Source of the DNA: Paramacrobiotus metropolitanus
Lineage: Eukaryota; Tardigrada; Eutardigrada; Parachela; Macrobiotidae
DNA: 44,575 nucleotides
Assembly (NCBI RefSeq): GCF_019649055.1
Contig: NW_026570557.1
Span: forward strand, 1-44,575
Direction of reading: 5' to 3'
Positions 26,097-40,311 of this stretch are shown piece by piece. Numbering within the stretch: position 1 is the stretch's first letter; the number at the start of each line of letters is the position of its first letter. The position numbers were made by a program, and so were the translations under genes. Under the pieces are notes generated by a model. It saw only the letters and a list, made by a program, of their open reading frames with translations. It had not been told where the DNA came from and did not search any database.

Positions 26097-29000
26097 ATGT
26101 CAAGCAGCCGACCAACACAGAATTACCTCGAGCAGTTACTGGGACAAGCTGATGGTACTTTCAAAGCTCTAACGGCCTCTCAGTTTATTACGGCATGGAA
26201 TAACTATGACCGAGATGGTACGTACATCGCGTGCTGTAACGATAACATAATGCATTTTTGATTGCAGTTAATAATTGCTCAATAGCCATTACGTGATTAC
26301 CTACTTAATTTCCCGTAACTAAGTCCCCTGTTTAAAGACGAGAATGTAGACCTTTGTGTAGGGAGATTGGTTGTTGCTCCAAAAAATTAATATAGTGCAA
26401 ATATTCGACCACCAGTATGTCGTTGAATGCTGACTACGATTAGTAAAGATCGATGAGTTTCAGTGATTAGCATAGGATTTTGCAACAAAAATAATGAATA
26501 TGCACACGTTTACTGTGTTTTTGCAATATGAAAGTGAGGAAGTAAAATTAGCGTGCTGTTTTTGTGAATTTTCTTCCGGACGGCAAAAAATAAGTTTATC
26601 GGCATCGTGAAAAGGGCTGTGTATGAGCTTTACGCACACATTAGCGTCATAATCCAATTTTTTAAGGATTGGCTTTGACCGTTACGAGTGCATAAGTAAC
26701 GCGCATAATTTGTATGCATGGCTGCGATCGATGCCGGTCGCCTCTAAATTTGGCGGCATTGTGAATAGAGGTGCATTATAAGCCGAGGAAAAATCAAATC
26801 CATCGTAGTGATCTAGTGAGTGGCACCGTCGATAATCAATGAGCAGCTCATTAGACTTTTTACATGAGAGATACATACGAGTTTATATTTAGGGCTACCT
26901 CTATAGTAAAAACCACGACAGTTATTCAACAAAAGACGATTCGGCAATACGCTGCGATAATTTGGTTAAAATTTTTAAAACATTATGTTTATTTATTTGT
27001 TTATCCAAATTTTGATGTTTCTAAATGAAACAATTGGCACGGTCCACACTGTCAGTTCCAGATTCAATCGAAGAAAAAATAGAGATAAAAATGCTACAGC
27101 GGTGACCTTATTCTTCCCACTGTCTGATTAATACTAACGAAGTTAGATCCATTTTGCGCCGAAGAAAGACCGCATCGATGGTAAATATACAGCGTTATCC
27201 CTAACAATAAAAAGTATGGTTGGCCACATTGTAGTGATGACTAGATCGATGTTGTACAGTGATAAACTTTGGAGTATGGACACACATGAAAATATGTTAG
27301 ACAAACGGGAGGGAAAATATGATCGATTGGACACGGGTTATGCATCGTATTTATGATTGCGACCGGCAGTAAATTTGCTTCTAAATAAACGCTAAGTGCA
27401 GCTACATGGTATTCTCTAACAGGAAACGGCTTCATCGAGGGGAAGGAACTGGAGAAATTCCTTAAGGACTTCATCCTAGCGGAACACGGGGCGCAAGGGG
27501 TGAGTACGTTGTACTGGTCAGAATGGTGCGACTGAAAAGGAAAAATGCGTTTAACACGCGGGATGCGACAACGGCATTGCTGGATGCACTTGAATAATCA
27601 ATTGCACCATCATAGTTTTGACTGAGACCTCCTGTCTTTCCATGCACTGTCGCGCACAGCAGGCGTGAGCGGGTCCACGTTTGGTCCAGATTAATTGTGA
27701 TTGTAATGCATCAAAATGTGCTTTGAATCTTTGCAAATAGTAGAAAATACCGCTTGTCGGCAACAGTATAACCCAAAGCCGGCTTTCTGGAAAGTATTTT
27801 GCCTTCGAAATAATAGGAATCTATATGTTTATTAAAGCCGGCGAAACATCATTAAGCCAGAATTTGTCCACTATGTATATAAAACAGCTGGAAAAACTTG
27901 AGGAATTTTATTACGTCTTAAATTTTATGATAGATTTTGGGATATGCACTACAGGGCATTTATTAGCCACGACAACAGAGTTCCGTATATGCTTGAGAAT
28001 GTTTGTGCAAAGTACGTATATGAAAATACAATAAGGTGCATTTAACTATTGGTACTTTACAAAAATTTGCCTGTATTATCTGGATTTAATAATTATTGTG
28101 CAGATATCATACTTATTACTTGCTACGAACAAACGAGATACTTTGTATAATACTTACTATGAACAAACGAGGTGGCGTGTATTGTACACACTGAAACAGC
28201 TCATTAAATATTTACCTGCCTTAGCTTACGTTCCATCATGCATATTTTTTACATTCTAAAGTGTAACACTGCCCGCGGTACTATCGCTTTACAGCTGTCA
28301 CAAATTTGGCCCAACTCAGACAATTTCATGCAATCCATTGTTTCAGACATTCGCTATTCGGGTGTTCTGTTTTATGTTCTGTCAAAAATACGCAGTTTAT
28401 GTAACCGTCGTCTTGCGCTGCTGCAGTGCGGTTCGACGCTTTATCACCAGAAATCCTCTTTGGAAAATTTTTAATTTGCTTGTTCTCTAATTGTTCCAAA
28501 TAATTAGCTTGAACATTCACTTGAAAGTGCGCGCTCAGCTGGATCTGTAAGCCGTTTTCCCAAGTGATTCAAAATTGCTGACGGAAAAGACACTGGCTAC
28601 GCACGCAGTAATGTACGAAAGAAGCCGGCAGTGTTACAATTCTATCATTGAAACTCATGCACGGCCTCACTTTTTTATCGCTTGTATCCCTACGGATCTA
28701 TTTATTCAAAAAATTTTAATTAAATGTCAGCACCAGTTGGGCTGGAATTTTTATTGGTTATTTGCATCTTAATAGTATCGGACATAACAAAACTGAATTA
28801 TTCGCCTATCTACGGCTCAGACCTCCTGCATGCTGGAATTTTGCTAACAAAAGCTCGCGCGGCATAACGTACTGAAGTTTCTGTATATAAAACTGATTAT
28901 TCACCAAGCATATAATACCAAGTAATAAATTATACAACAATAAAATCCTCCTTGATACATTCATGCACGCCCGGGTGCTCCAAGTGAATATAAAACTCGG

Positions 29001-31258
29001 TCATGTAATTCTGACGCTTTAGTATAAAATGAGCAGAATTTAGCAAAATTAGTTATGGTTTGGACTTTTTACAGTGGCAAGAGATCGAGTGCGGATTGCA
29101 CATTATTAACGAGGTGTCTGTTTGTACCTAGCTAGTATTTTGATCGGGCGAAAGCAGTGCTGTTTACTCGATAACAGGGTAATTGGCTATTAACGAGTAA
29201 CATGGTAATTTGAGTGCCAAATGTCATTATCCGATTATTTTAGAAACATGTTAGAAAAAAGAATACAAGGGTAACTATATATTAGTTCATGTAGCATTTA
29301 TGCTGATTGAATGGAACAGCTGCTGATGGTTGTGTCCTGAATTTCACTCCATTATTCATTCGCTTTCCAAACAAATTAAAACAATATAAAATTTTAGTTT
29401 ACTTCAGCGAATAATAAATAATTTATTGTACGAGATCCGGACAACAAGATTTATTTTTCATAGGCTCTTCTGTACAAAAAATGCTCCGGCTTGATCAACG
29501 AATGCCACCGAGCGAAAATTTAAACGAAAATGCTTGTAAAAATTGTTGTGAAACCCTATAATCATTTCTAATTTATGTGTATGCGACTATTAGCCACTAG
29601 TATAAATAGGCTCATTTTCGTGACATACCATATTTATCGAATTACTCGGTTTCTCTAGAAAACCATAAGTGCCGAAGAACTGCAGGCCTTGAAACAACGC
29701 TTTCTCGAGCTGCATGACGCAAATCGTGATGGGAAAATTGACATCAAGGAGGCAAGTGCAGTGTGCCATATTTCAATGTGCTCCTGGTAAAGAAATGTTC
29801 ATGCGTTTGATGCATTTTCTATAGCTTGCCAAACTGCTGCCCTTGGATGAGAACTTCTTCCTTATTTTTCGCTATAATGTCCCTTTAGAATCCGGAGTGG
29901 ATTTTATACGGGTGAGTTGTCGCGAAGCATAAACTGAGTTTGCGTACACTGCTAAACATTGAATAAACAGCGAACACCGGCGACTTTGACAGATATGGAA
30001 AAGATTTGATAAAGACTTCAGCGGCAAATTGACGTCACAGAATTAAAGGTCAGCATTACACAAGAATATTGCCTACGCTATAACGTTGTACATAAAAAAT
30101 CTTATAAAGTATTAACAACTTTATTTTCACATGAAATGTCTGTTTGTGGTACTAAAAGCCTACTTTTGTAGTTCCGTTTTCATAATCGGTATTGGCAATC
30201 TGTTTTTAATATTAATGCTAGCCGACCTGCTATACTTTTCGTGACAGTTTTCTTTATACGGGTCAATATGGTGCATTATACATTGGGAACCTTTACAGGA
30301 ATTTTAAGGCAGCTCATATTTTTGTCCAAACCTCGAGTGGAGATTGATGACGGCACACTGCGCGAATACGCCGATACAATAGTAAGAACAATTTCATTTA
30401 CTTTTAAGAAAATGCGTGCTGAATTCATTGACATTTGAAACGGTTTTCGTAGTAAAGTGTAACACTTATCCTACAGATGAAGATTTACGACACAACTAAA
30501 ACAGGAAAACTGAAGCTCAGTGAAATGTCCAAGTATTTCCTTCTCAATAGAGTTTGCATGCACGTCAGTGTAACACAGCTATAAACTCGAGTTATGCCAC
30601 TGTAATTGCAGACTTTTGCCGGTCAATGCCACATTCCTCAACGCTGCGATTAAAAAGGTCACTCTCACGTATAGCCTATGTAACGCGCCGACGTCTGTTA
30701 TTTGTAAGGCAAATATCGCCATCAAGAAAATTGATACTAATTACAGGAAGTCGACGAAAGCTTTCAGAGAAGATGTAAAGAAAGTGTTGAAAGTCTATGA
30801 CAAAGTAAGTTATAAAGTACAATAAGGTTAGATCTCTATATATACATACTGTAGGTATAAAATTATTATGATTAACTGCCTTTAAGCCGGGCAGTGCCCG
30901 CACAGTTGCATATAGCTCAGCAGGCGTTATTCCTTTCAAGATTTAAGCTAATATTTCGGTATTAACTGTATTCCAACAAACACGCAAATAATCCAATCCT
31001 TCAATAGAAAAAATGTCATAAATATCCAAGACAAAATTTCAAGACCTGAGTTTCTCATTAGGATGGGAGTGGCACAATCGAAGGCGAGGAGTTGACGGGC
31101 CTGGTAAAAGACCTGTTAGCTTATTACTGCGTGGAGTACGACATAAATGATTTGGAGGATACGAAGAAAGCCCTTTAAGTTCCTGTGATTCCAACAGTGA
31201 TGGAAAAATAAACCTACGGAGCTCTCCATGATCCTGACAGTGATGGCGGATGAAACAG
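26097..31258 (+). CDS. Calbindin/calretinin/secretagogin-like EF-hand gene (about ten exons)
   Basis: A cytosolic six-EF-hand calcium-buffer or sensor family. Proposed exons: 26097-26217, 27423-27499, 29659-29751, 29825-29911, 29993-30048, 30313-30381, 30477-30563, 30612-30657, 30747-30804 and 31062 to about 31258. The ATG has a good ACCACC context. EF loops include DRDGNGFIEGKE (split by intron 1, phase 1), DANRDGKIDIKE, a loop in exon 5, DTTKTGKLKLSE and one spanning exons 9-10. The intron after 29751 appears to use a GC donor. Exon 5 is one base short (56 nt) and hits a stop in the EF loop; exon 10 shows two more frame changes near 31180-31220. All splice signals look intact, so sequence error is as likely as pseudogenisation. 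Confidence 0.8.
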
Positions 31259-32807
31259 GTTTGAGCATGCGATAAGCATTAAGCGCCCTTCTCATTATTA
31301 TATACTCTGTATATTTTCAAACACCATGCATACACCCCTTTTTGATTAACCTGCAAACCTCCCCTGTGTTTATGTTCCTTCACAGAAGTAAAGAACATTC
31401 TTTGCAGTAGGAAGGCATCTAAAAGATCCTTATAGTCCTTTATAGTCTTCTTGTATTGTGCGTTGTTATTCTGTCCAGCATGATATTTCATGTCGATTAC
31501 AACTGACTTGTTGAATATATAGCTAAAATTGTCAATTTTCTTTGTATTGTCTCTGTGCATATTGACATTTTCAGCTGACTATATGTTTATGCAAATGTTG
31601 GTATCTGAAGTAATTTTATTAATTAAATAATGTTGTTTTATTTTATGTATCTGTACATTTATGGGCCGATGCTGCGCTCTTTATTTTTTAAACGCGACAA
31701 ATGATGCTAAACAAAAACGCTAAAGAAAACAGTTACGGCGAGTATGTATTGCAGCATCGATCATAAAAGCAGATATATCCCGTCTGTTTGTCTATGCGAC
31801 TTGTACCAGTCGTTCTAATGGATGATCGACAGACGTAAATGCCTGGACATCGTGTTTGCCCATGCGACAAGACGTTGTAAATGTTTGTTGAAAAACTTAT
31901 GGTTGAATTTAATGAGAAAACACTTGAGGCAATGATAATAAAACATGTAAATCTTTACGTCCATCTGCTGCATTTCGCCGGCACGCATCGCCAAACAGAA
32001 ACCCATTAAAAGTTACCATCGATAAAACAACAGCTCCGGCCAATGAATATCTAGCAATACTCGTAGATACTCTGCAGATACACAATTTAATACTTTTAAT
32101 TTGCATACTTCAGATCTAAATACAAGGATCATCTTCGTGTAGTATTTTGTAATATCACGGGTTGGGATTTTCTTGGAGTTCGATTATATTAACAGTTTAG
32201 TATGGGGTAGATTTTGAAAACGCCAGAGCGTTAAATAAAGTTCTTAGTTCTTACAAACATTAAGCAGGGTTTTGCACAAATGGACCTGGTCGACAGAAAT
32301 TAAACCATAAAACTGTCTATCTGCAAGTGATCGGGATTTCCGGCATTTCTGGTACATTATAATATATTTCTGGTGCATTTCTGGTACAGTACATTATAAT
32401 ATAATGTGCATATATTATCTGTAACCGCTAAAAAACAGCCTTGTATACACATGAACCTGCACATACAATATATACAGAAACACATTACAAAGCGGTAAGC
32501 TAAAAATTTTGCACGAAGTATTAAAAGTTCAAAACTACAATGAGAGCTTTCTAAACTTTCGCTGTTCACTGCCGTACAAAGAAGTATTTTTGTGCATATG
32601 GGAATTCTAGGCCATCGGGTGACTCAATTTAATCACATATCGCTAATAATGCAGTGAATGCCATAAAATGATGGTGAGCCAACGTTGTACAATACTGTAA
32701 ACATGTGCCTAGATTCCGGTTATTAGTGGTTACTTGGCATAAGTTTAATGATGATGCCCGTTGTCATCTTAATCCAGCGAAACACGGATGGTCCATATGT
32801 GGAGCAG
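31259..32807. other. Intergenic region between EF-hand gene and first phosphatase
   Basis: No gene recognised. Contains an AATAAA near 32234 and a local duplication of a TTTCTGGTACATTATAATAT-like segment at about 32347-32405. Confidence 0.5.
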
Positions 32808-32845
32808 TATATAAACGCACAATTTTCACCATTAAGCGTGCCAGT
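32808..32845 (+). promoter_or_regulatory. TATA box of the first acid phosphatase gene
   Basis: TATATAAA at 32808-32815 lies about 33 bp before a CCAGTG initiator-like site (about 32841), with the start codon about 100 bp further on. Confidence 0.6.
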
Positions 32846-32943
32846 GCAGCCACTTTTTTTGCGCCCAACAGGTGCGCTCTTGTAGAATTGTAGTTCCGTG
32901 TAGGAACAATCAACAAGAATAAGCCGCTCAGACAATAAGCAAT

Positions 32944-35671
32944 ATGTATCGCCCTTTTTTGCTAGCTGTGGCCATTGCCGGCTTATTCGTGGTTGCGAGC
33001 CATGCCTTGGAGAAAGTGAACACCAATGATCTCCAGTTCTTAATTGTGGTAAGCTCGTAATTAAAAGGTGACGTAATGGAATATTATGCAGGTGTGGCAT
33101 TGCTATGTAATACAAGCAGATAATGTTGTAGTAATGGGAAACGTTGAGAAACTAAAACAAAAGGAAAATCACTTCATATTATTTGTTGATGGCAAAATTC
33201 ATATGACTGTAAACTGTTTTAAAATTAGATCACTGACAATGAATGGATATTCTATCGATCTAGAGTTTATTTGTATCTGACAGATACAATCAGAACAATA
33301 AAAGGTGCGTTCGCGTGACATTAATTCACTACTGCACTACAATATTGTTATTATACGAGTATCAAGAGCAACAAGTCATGCACAATGATTGTCATAAAAG
33401 CGTTGATTTGCAAATTTTAAGATCTTTCGCCATGGATATCGAGCAACCGCGTATACCTACAAGAACGACCCGTATGGAGAAAAAGTGTGGCCTGGTGGCT
33501 TTAGTAGTTTGACAACCGGAGGAACGCTCCAGCATTACAAGCTGGGCAAATACTTGGCTAAGCGATACGACGGTAACTAAACCCGGTAGCGTCCGTATAA
33601 TTATGATGTAAGCCACCTAATTTCACAAGGGTATGCATATTCCTTTAGGCTACATCGATAAGGAACGCGCTATTCGCGAGGTAATCTCATATCGGTCCTA
33701 TATACGGTATATCACATCTCACAATAATTTTGCAAGAACTGCATAAAAAATTAACGTCTTGAGTGCTTATGTTATGTATATAAACACAGGTTTATACGCA
33801 ATCCACCAACTATGATCGCACCTTGCAAAGTGCCGCAGCCAATATGGCGGGCTGGTTTCCGCCACAAAAAAACGAAGTCTGGGACAAAACTCCTTTGGCC
33901 AAAGCATGGAGACCCTTCCCGGTGCGAATGTCCAGCGATCCTGCATTGCTCGGGAGACTGACTGTGAGGTCATCGATAAGCGACCGTACAGACCAGATCT
34001 GCAAAAGATTTTCGACGCCATTGAGAAAGAACACAAAGTTCGTATTCCGCCATATTATATGACAGACGACGAAAAGGTCACTTAACAATATCTTGCAACT
34101 GCTGAATTTCCTACAGGAATTCCTGGACATGGTTCGCAGAAACAGCGGCGAAAGCACTATGACGGTAGCCAAAGGTTTGGAACAAGTGTCAGATGTTCTG
34201 CGCTGCCAGAAGTACGCTGGTATAAGGCTGCCAGCCTGGGTCACACCAGATGTATACAACAAGATCCAGTATCTGGACAACCTGCGGTAATATCGAGCAA
34301 TCAGAAATTTTTTGTTGACTGATTTTAACGGATAGATCTACGCGCAAATGTTGTTGTACAAAGCTGTATTACCCGTGTTTGGGATGAATTTGTATTTATT
34401 TGCAGATTCCACATATGGGTGGGTGGCAATGGCGACGTCGAGCGAACGCGAGTTAACGGTGGAAAACTCTTCAAATACTTTATGGATTTGTTCGCAAACA
34501 AAACCAAGAATGCAAAGATTTGCAAAAGCGCAAAGCTTATGTTTTTGCATCGGTAAGCTAGGGTGTTGGCTGCATGTAATGCACTTGTGTGTATCACGAT
34601 GTAAACTGAATGTTTTTGTCTTATATTATACTAGAAATTTGGCTTGCTTAATATAGGAATCCAAAATAGAAAAACTTTCTGAATATTTCATGGCCAGAAT
34701 TTATTCAGACCTACATAATTAGATCAAGTTATTTGGGAAATTTTAATTTTACTTTTGACAGCACGATAACTCCGTTGGTGGATTGCTTTCTGTTTTGGAT
34801 TTATACGACTACGGCCTGACCAATATAGAAAAAACATGGCGATCCCTTATATGCGGTACGATCGAAAAACTTGATGGTGACAAGTTGACAACTAACTAGA
34901 AAATTATTAATTTTACAATTGAGAATATTGACGGATATAATGTTACTCTTATGAGTCTTATCTATAATTTTGATTATTTTACAGAATACATTGATGTTTG
35001 AGCTTTACAAAGATAATACCGTTCGCATCCTTCACAAGAATGAGTAAGTGCAATCTCTTATGTTAACTGCATCATATAATTATACTCGTATTAATCGTAA
35101 GCTACACTGACAGTGAATATAGTCATATAGATATAAGTACAAGTACTCATAGTTATACATGCCGGTAGTTTATAGATGATAGATGAACTCAGAAGCGTTT
35201 CGTCGAACTTCACGATAAAATAACCGAAAGTAGTATATTTTTTCGAATACTAAACGCAAGCTACGCCCGGAGGTCAGAATAAGCTGTCTATTTTGGTGCC
35301 CCTGTTCTCATTGTAGTTTCAAAGTTTATAAGAAATTAGTTCTTTAAAAATGTATGCATCGTCCTACATCGTTATAGAATGTACAATATATACATAATTA
35401 TGTACGCATATAATGCATATATTACGTAAATATATACCCTTCTTTTTAACGCGCTGCATGCGCTCTTTGTCTTAGTACGACAGAAAATAACTTCGAGAAC
35501 ACGGACCCAATCGTTCTGAAGCACGCTAAATGCGATGTGCGCTGTCCTCTTACAAAACTGGTGGAGCTGACCAAAGATTATTTGCCAACAACACAGGAAT
35601 GGGAGACGGAATGTGAGGACAAATCCCGAAGAAGATTCCCTGTGAAACGCCCAGTGAGGATTCCTCAGTAA
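32944..35671 (+). CDS. Histidine acid phosphatase 1 (secreted or lysosomal type)
   Basis: Hydrolyses phosphate monoesters; family of lysosomal and prostatic acid phosphatases. Exons: 32944-33048, 33422-33572, 33649-33680, 33790-34076, 34117-34286, 34406-34552, 34762-34855, 34985-35043 and 35484-35671. Exon 1 encodes a signal peptide (LLAVAIAGLFVVASHA). Exon 2 has the catalytic RHG in FRHGYRAT, with Ala-Thr where RHGxRxP has Thr-Pro or similar. The second catalytic motif, His-Asp (HDNSVGGLL), opens exon 7. A CDVRCPL segment near the end matches the conserved Cys-Pro-Leu region. Frame breaks occur near 33951 and near 34530; in both exons adding one base restores the phase required by the splice junctions. 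A poly(A) signal lies at 35902. Confidence 0.85.
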
Positions 35672-36383
35672 ATTTTTCACAAATTTCCACATTTACTGTA
35701 CTAGATTGAACTGTTTTGACGGGCTTGAAATCTTGATGAGACAATTCTAACCCTTTTAGCTTGCGCAGTTTTAATGCTGTTAATTGCAAGATTTGGATGT
35801 TGACATAAAAGGAAAAAAGCCGCACATGTAGCCCGTACAATACACGCTTCTGACTTAGAAAACAAGTTTACAATTGCGACCTAGGTACAAGATTACAATG
35901 AAATAAACAAAACAGGGCGAAGCAGGCTTTCATTTAAAATCTTTAAGCTACATATGTATAATGATTGCGTCTGTACGAGTATTGAGTTGTACAAAACCCC
36001 AAGTCACCTTTACAAAACTCCATGTAATTACTGTACGTACTTTATTTTAACCAGGAAAGTAATAATGTACCCGCGCTAGAGCTACTGCATATTGTTATTT
36101 AGGTGGCTATTGCCTATGAATTTCATGAACTGCGTAACTTCAAAATTCATGCTGCAGAAACTAAAGGCACATTCCATAAACAAGTATAGTTTGTAGTTTT
36201 GGTATTAAAATCACGATACTAGAATCAATGTATACCAGTGCATGCAATAATTTCTTTCCTGCAAAGCTGCCTTGAACTACATGCATGATCAAAGGTCACC
36301 ATGTTAACGTAAATTTTAAATCAATTATCTGTTACAGCCATCTGGTTTTTTGGCAAATAAGTAACCATAAGATTGTGTAAACG
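35672..36383. other. 3' region of phosphatase 1 and intergenic spacer
   Basis: AATAAA at 35902-35907. No gene seen. Confidence 0.5.
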
Positions 36384-36422
36384 TATAAAAGCAGACTATA
36401 CCTTTAAAGTTCGTTTTCAGTT
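36384..36422 (+). promoter_or_regulatory. TATA box and TCAGT initiator of phosphatase 2
   Basis: TATAAAAG at 36384-36391 and TCAGTT at 36417-36422, about 35 bp apart; the start codon is at 36473. Confidence 0.7.
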
Positions 36423-36472
36423 TGTTGCGGATTAAATCGTCGGTACTAAGCGTAGCTGCGCGACATCTGACC

Positions 36473-38933
36473 ATGGCGCGACTTGCGGCCGGCTTACTTG
36501 TAGCTGCAATAGCGGTGCTGTTAGTAGGCGAAACCGCTGGGCTAGAAAAGTTGGAAAAAATTTGAAATTTTGATTGCGGTAAAACTTGGAACATGTTTTG
36601 AATTGTTTGGTAGTACCTAACTTGTAAACTGAAAGCTGCTTATTGCTGCATCCAGATTTTTCGCCATGGATATCGAGCAACCGCATATACATATAAGAAC
36701 GATCCCCACGGAGAATCGGTTTGGCCATCCGGATTCAGCAGCTTGACCCTCGCGGCGTTCAGCAGCATTACAAGCTGGGAAGCTACCTTCGTCAGCGGTA
36801 CTAAACACATATTACAGTTAACAAATAACATCATTCAATCAAAAAATAATTATTCTTATAATTATGGACCAAAATAATTATTATTTTGGTCTATTATAAT
36901 ATGTTTGTTTATAATGTGTAGGTACGATGGATACATCAACCCAAAGCGTGCCGTTAAAGAGGTTGAACAGCAGTTTCTACGATATATTTCATAAGGATTA
37001 GTCGATCGTTAATTAAGGTTGTCGTTTTTATGCCAGATTTATGTCAGAGCTACCAACTATGACCGCACAATTCAGAGCGCCATGGCCAACATGGCTGGCT
37101 GGTTTCCGCCAGCTGCCACCGATGTCTGGGCCAATACCGCATTAGGAAAACTGTGACCACCCGGTGCGACTGGCGATGACCCACTTTGCTGGGCGAAACT
37201 GACTGCGAACGCATTGATGACAAAGCGTACCGCGGACGGCCGGATCTACAGAAAATTTTCGACACCATTGAGTTTGAACATAAAGTTAGTGCAATTTTAT
37301 CTCACCATCAGCGCAGGAAATGCGCTGATCACCGACATTTACCCTATCTCAGTTAAATAATTATGTACTGTAGTATATCCACATTATTTTCGTGTGCAGT
37401 TCACCATACTCGTGTAATTTAATAGAAACTTGACCTATAGCGTGTACGTCCACATTATTTTCATATAATTTTATTGTTTAGATATTTTATGTAGAAACCA
37501 CCCTTATTCACATTATCTCGTATAATTTCGAACTCAACGATCGCACCAATTATTGTCCACCAACTCAGCAGCTGTATACCTCATCAAATATACATTGTCG
37601 CAAAATATTACTTACGTAAAATTTACTAAACAAATTAACTACGGTGCGTGTGCAGTTCACCATACTCGTGTAATTTAATAGAAACTTGACCTATAGCGTG
37701 TTTCTGTAGGAGTTTTTAGATCACGTTCGACGTCAAAGCGGAGAACCTAACATGCGCGTACAGAAAGGCTTGGAAGAAGTGTCTGATGTTCTGCGTTGCC
37801 AAAAATACAACGGTGTGAAACTTCCAGAATGGGTTACAGATGAGGTCTACGATAAGATCCAATATCTAGACAACCTTCGGTAAACCTGACTTGCCTTACG
37901 CTGTCGCATATAAGCGTGCGACTTCGGTAGCGATAGATTGCATTTCGTATCTGTGGTCCAGATTCCATGTTTGGGTCGGTGGGAATGGAGATGTTCAGCG
38001 AGCGCGCGTTAACGCAGGAAAACTTCTACGACACTTTATTACGAGTTTCCGGAATAAAATTAACAATGTCACCAAAGTAATGAAAGAATACAAAGCCTAC
38101 GCCTACGCATCGGTAAGCTAGAGAATAACCGTTTGAGCCCAAATGAACAGCAGAAGTACGATTGCTACAAACTACGAAGTATGTACTATATATGTACCAC
38201 CCTGGTAATGTATATGGCTATAATTTGATTTTCAGCATGACAATTCGATCGGAGGTTTGTTATCTTGCTTGGATTTATATGATTATGACCTCAGAAATCC
38301 GTAGCCCATATCCCGCTCTATGCCGTACGTATGAACACTGCCTCATGTTTAAATTCTTCGATTGCACATTGCTGCTTCAATAATATTTTTAAAAAAATAC
38401 ACAATTTGGTTTATTGGTAGAATATGCTGCTTTTGAGCTCTACAATGACAACACCGTGAGAATTCTTCATAAAACGAGTAAGTGCTTTGAATTTTAGCGC
38501 AGTTACATAATCGGATTATACTGGGGCGGCCAATTTACTCTGTATATACCAAAATATTTTATTCTTTAATATCGGACGTACTTGTAGCACAACTGAAGAT
38601 GATTTCACCAGCAAAGATCCCATCGTCCTGAAGCATCCAGAATGCGATGTTTACTGCCCACTGGACAAACTTGACCAGCTTACAAGGGAATATCAACCGG
38701 ACAGCGATGATGTATGGAAAGGAGAATGTGAAAATCATTCCCGGCAAGGTTTAGGTGAAGCGACCAATCCACTTTCCGCCGCCTCCACTCAAAACCAAAC
38801 CCTTCGAGACTCCAAAGGACCCTATCAACAAGGGTAATTTTCGTTTTTTATGGATCAACTTTATTAATGAAGCCGCCATATTTGATACTTTTTTTTGGAT
38901 GCAGTTAAATTAAATGTTTCTCGGTGGTTGTGA
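36473..38933 (+). CDS. Histidine acid phosphatase 2, tandem paralogue with many frame breaks
   Basis: Same exon plan as phosphatase 1, 0.8 kb downstream: 36473-36578, 36656-36797, 36922-36961, 37037-37284, 37710-37879, 37972-38112, 38236 to about 38327, about 38423-38476, about 38590-38836, and a short last exon near 38905-38933. A hydrophobic signal peptide, the catalytic FRHGYRAT and HDNSIGGLL motifs, and the CDVYCPL segment are all present. At least six frame breaks are seen (near 36556, 36745, 37155, 38298, 38433 and 38750), several in A or T runs, yet splice sites, TATA box and initiator are preserved. Either a young pseudogene or a consensus with missing bases. Poly(A) signal at 39123. 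Confidence 0.75.
37391..37701 (+). repeat. Exact 55-bp direct repeat in a phosphatase 2 intron
   Basis: 37391-37445 and 37647-37701 are identical, starting CGTGTGCAGTTCACC. The second copy ends just before the exon at 37710, beside the splice acceptor. Confidence 0.85.
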
Positions 38934-40311
38934 TTCGAATTACTGCCTGCCATGCAACAGAAACGGCTTTTCGGTAGAAGAAAACATAAAAAGTCATACC
39001 GCACTCATTCTATTCCGACATTCGTTGTGTTTTATATCATTATCGTACAGAAGTAAAGCACTTCTACGAAATATTCATTTCTGCTGCATGGTACTGCATC
39101 ACGGAACTGTTACGGTGTTTGGAATAAAGTCAATAAACCTGGAGAAAAGGCATATGCTTTTTTGTCACGTTCAACGCTTCGGTAAAACACGTAAATGGTA
39201 ATGCAGCAATTTAATTTAAGGACCCTGAACTAATTGTAAGCTTATTAATTTACCAGAACAAGAGAAGGGTAGCGGATTATGCCGGAAAGTACCGACGAAT
39301 TGAACTTGTATAAACGGTAAATGACGAAATCAGTAAACATGTAACTGATGTAACTGTAAGTATTAATTATTTGATAAGCTTTTCGACTTTATGTAATGGC
39401 ACATTATTATGTTTAAAATTTTGCGATTATCCAGATAATATATTGCGTAAGCTAGGGGCCTTACTGATCCCATTTCGTGACCTTTCGCAGGTAAGTATTA
39501 TACAGATAATCCCGATTCCCTGCATAAAATGTATTGCATAGAGAACGCAGAAAATTTCAAGGTACAAGTGCAAGCTTGGCACTCTCAGTTCTAATCTAAT
39601 GTTGAAACTTTGGAAGTATGTTGATAAATTGATATGTAGCTGTTATCTTGATGGAAGCAACCAATACCGATAAAGAAGAACAAAAACTATGTACTTAAAA
39701 ATCAGAAAAACTGAATATAAAATTGACAGTTTCTCAGTTTGCACTGCAGAATATTTGAATTTGGAGACTGTTTTCGGAACCAAATTAAATCAAAAGAAAG
39801 CTTAATTTTTTGACAGTAAGTAGTAAGCAGCGTACAGCAGCCCCTGAACAAGAAGTTTCTAATTGCGTAGAGCGCACCATTTACTACCGTTTGCCGTTCA
39901 AAGAAAGTTTGCATTTCCCGCTCAACTCAGGAAGACCTCACACAAAACTGATTTGTCATGTTGTGTCTTTTTTATTTTCATCGTCAGAAATTCCCTTTTT
40001 TCCAGTTTTAATATCTTTGTGTAACTGTATTTTTTCTTCCTTTTTCTTTACTGATTCAAGTTGAACTGCTTTTGTTCCCTCCGCACTGCGGATTCACTTC
40101 AGGTTTGTTAATGTGCTTGTTGGGGTGTTTGTAAACAATGGCATCTGTCTAGAGCTACGTGAGAATAAAAATATTGCAGACTTCAAAACACAGGCAGAGA
40201 GGCGTTTGAAACGTGACTTTCCGGGTTGTAACCCGGAATACGAATCATTAACAGAATACGAATCATTTGTAGTATTCCGTTTATTGAATAAAAGCCTGAA
40301 CATTTGCAGAC
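38934..40311. other. Intergenic region
   Basis: AATAAA signals near 39123 and 39132 probably end phosphatase 2. No further gene was recognised before the ATG at 40312. Confidence 0.5.
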
